Shown here piece by piece: positions 63,236 to 64,000 of a stretch of 64,000 bases of DNA. Numbering within the stretch: position 1 is the first letter of the stretch; every line of letters starts with the position of its first letter. The notes beneath the pieces are model-generated. The model searched no databases. It worked only from the letters and a program-made list of their open reading frames with translations, and was not told the origin of the DNA. The DNA comes from a candidate division BRC1 bacterium HGW-BRC1-1. Its GTDB lineage: Bacteria; Sumerlaeota; Sumerlaeia; Sumerlaeales; Sumerlaeaceae. Both the position numbers and the translations under genes were made by a program. The DNA is taken from positions 1 to 64,000 of the forward strand of contig PHCB01000003.1 of assembly GCA_002842095.1 (NCBI GenBank), read 5' to 3'.

Positions 63236-64000
63236 ATGTACAATAAATTTTTCGGTCTGGCCGAAGCGCCATTCAACATCACCCCGGATTCGCGTTTCCT
63301 GTTCCTGAGCGAACGGCATCAGGAAGCGATGAGTGCGTTGTTGTATGGCATCAAGGAACGCAAAGGGTTCATCCTGCTGACGGGTGAGATTGGCAGCGGG
63401 AAGACAACCGTATGCCGCGCGCTGGTGAACGAGCTGCGCAGCGAGGAAGTGCACCTGGCGCTGATCCTGAACCCCGACCTTTCCGAGCTGGAACTGCTCA
63501 AGGCCGTTAACGACGAGTTTCAGATCCCTTCGTACTACAATACGAAGAAGGGTCTCGTGGATGAACTGAACCGGTTTCTCATCGCCGAGAATCAGCGCGG
63601 GAGCAACGTTGCGCTGATCATCGACGAGGCGCAGACGCTTTCGCCCGAGTTGCTTGAGCAAATTCGTCTGCTGTCGAATCTCGAAACCGAAAGCGACAAG
63701 CTGATCCAGATCGTGTTGATCGGCCAGCCGGAACTGAAAGACACCATGGCGCTGCCGGAACTGGAGCAGTTGAACCAGCGGATCCAGGTGCGCTACCACA
63801 TTAAACCCCTCACGCTGGACGAGATGGAGCAGTACATCCGTCACCGGCTGTTCGTGGCGCGGGCGAAGGTGGATGTGGAGTTCACCGAGGCGGCCCTGCG
63901 CATGTGTTTCGAGTATACGGCGGGCGTGCCGCGCCGGGTGAACAGCGTGTGCGACCGCGCTCTGCTGGCCTGTTATGTGGCGGGGACGTATACGGTTGAC
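63236..64000 (+). CDS. ExeA/GspA-like AAA ATPase, 3' end cut by window edge
   Basis: The first 255 residues are visible. The N-terminus MYNKFFGLAEAPFNITPDSRF is diagnostic of the ExeA family. Walker A is GEIGSGKTTV, Walker B VALIIDEAQTLSPE, sensor-like residues LIQIVLIGQPEL and an arginine-finger region LNQRIQVRYHI; the second domain ends at the edge (TAGVPRRVNSVC). Relatives serve type II secretion or exopolysaccharide/exosortase loci; the missing C-terminus would decide. AGGAG is 4 bases before ATG 63236, a rather short spacing. About 240 bases upstream hold only the FKBP hairpin. Confidence 0.92.
   Translation, partial: MYNKFFGLAEAPFNITPDSRFLFLSERHQEAMSALLYGIKERKGFILLTGEIGSGKTTVCRALVNELRSEEVHLALILNPDLSELELLKAVNDEFQIPSYYNTKKGLVDELNRFLIAENQRGSNVALIIDEAQTLSPELLEQIRLLSNLETESDKLIQIVLIGQPELKDTMALPELEQLNQRIQVRYHIKPLTLDEMEQYIRHRLFVARAKVDVEFTEAALRMCFEYTAGVPRRVNSVCDRALLACYVAGTYTVD

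Overview
This is a GC-rich bacterial chromosome segment with mixed strand use and about 42 protein genes plus one tRNA-Ser. Several genes encode proteins with signal peptides, a lipobox or periplasmic folding domains (parvulin, FKBP, M6 protease, solute-binding lipoprotein), together with AnmK, SulP and an ExeA-type ATPase. This fits a Gram-negative, probably anaerobic or facultative bacterium that uses pyruvate:ferredoxin oxidoreductase and the MEP isoprenoid pathway. The rich signalling set (hybrid histidine kinase, Hanks kinase, FHA-GAF), long TPR protein and many short dispersed intergenic repeats recall Planctomycetes/Verrucomicrobia-related or candidate-phylum genomes. That placement is an inference, because no 16S rRNA or ribosomal protein gene is present.

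Layout. 1-10 kb: a SulP anion permease cut by the left edge, a hybrid sensor histidine kinase, tRNA-Ser(UGA), a small acidic protein, ispG, a rhomboid-fold membrane protein that appears to lack catalytic residues, and a coiled-coil protein. 10-30 kb: an HD phosphohydrolase, a secreted M6 metalloprotease, a large secreted glycosidase-like protein, mutS2, a parvulin-type PPIase, class II fructose-bisphosphate aldolase, a secreted metallophosphoesterase, an AAC(3)-fold acetyltransferase, two small unknown proteins, thymidine phosphorylase and a secreted transglutaminase-like protein. 30-36 kb: a defence island with a single-chain restriction-modification enzyme followed by an RloA/RloB-like ATPase/TOPRIM pair. 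The pair sits between 79-bp direct repeats, one of which is the 3' end of the restriction-modification gene. 36-41 kb: nifJ and a dihydroorotate-dehydrogenase-like flavoprotein.

41-47 kb holds the most unusual locus: one polypeptide with a complete Hsp70 nucleotide-binding domain and beta substrate-binding domain, a basic linker, a TPR-like helical region and an apparently active Hanks-type Ser/Thr kinase at the C-terminus. It is followed on the same strand by a zinc-ribbon protein with about eleven TPR-like repeats. I propose this pair as a candidate chaperone-kinase signalling system.

47-64 kb: pyrG, a GT-C-like membrane protein, two TPM-domain proteins, anmK-aroQ, a YfhO-like membrane protein, an orphan sugar-binding lipoprotein, an MBL-fold hydrolase, a methyltransferase, an FHA-GAF protein, a secreted FKBP and an ExeA/GspA-like ATPase cut by the right edge.

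Non-coding structure is distinctive. Five intergenic arrays have 9-bp units (ATGGACNNN or the variant ATGGGACTN). Two arrays of an 11-bp unit (GCAACCGGTGT) lie 34 kb apart in opposite orientation. Palindromic GGGCGAAC/GTTCGCCC elements, a small element bounded by inverted repeats, and 13-bp direct repeats around the acetyltransferase gene are also present.
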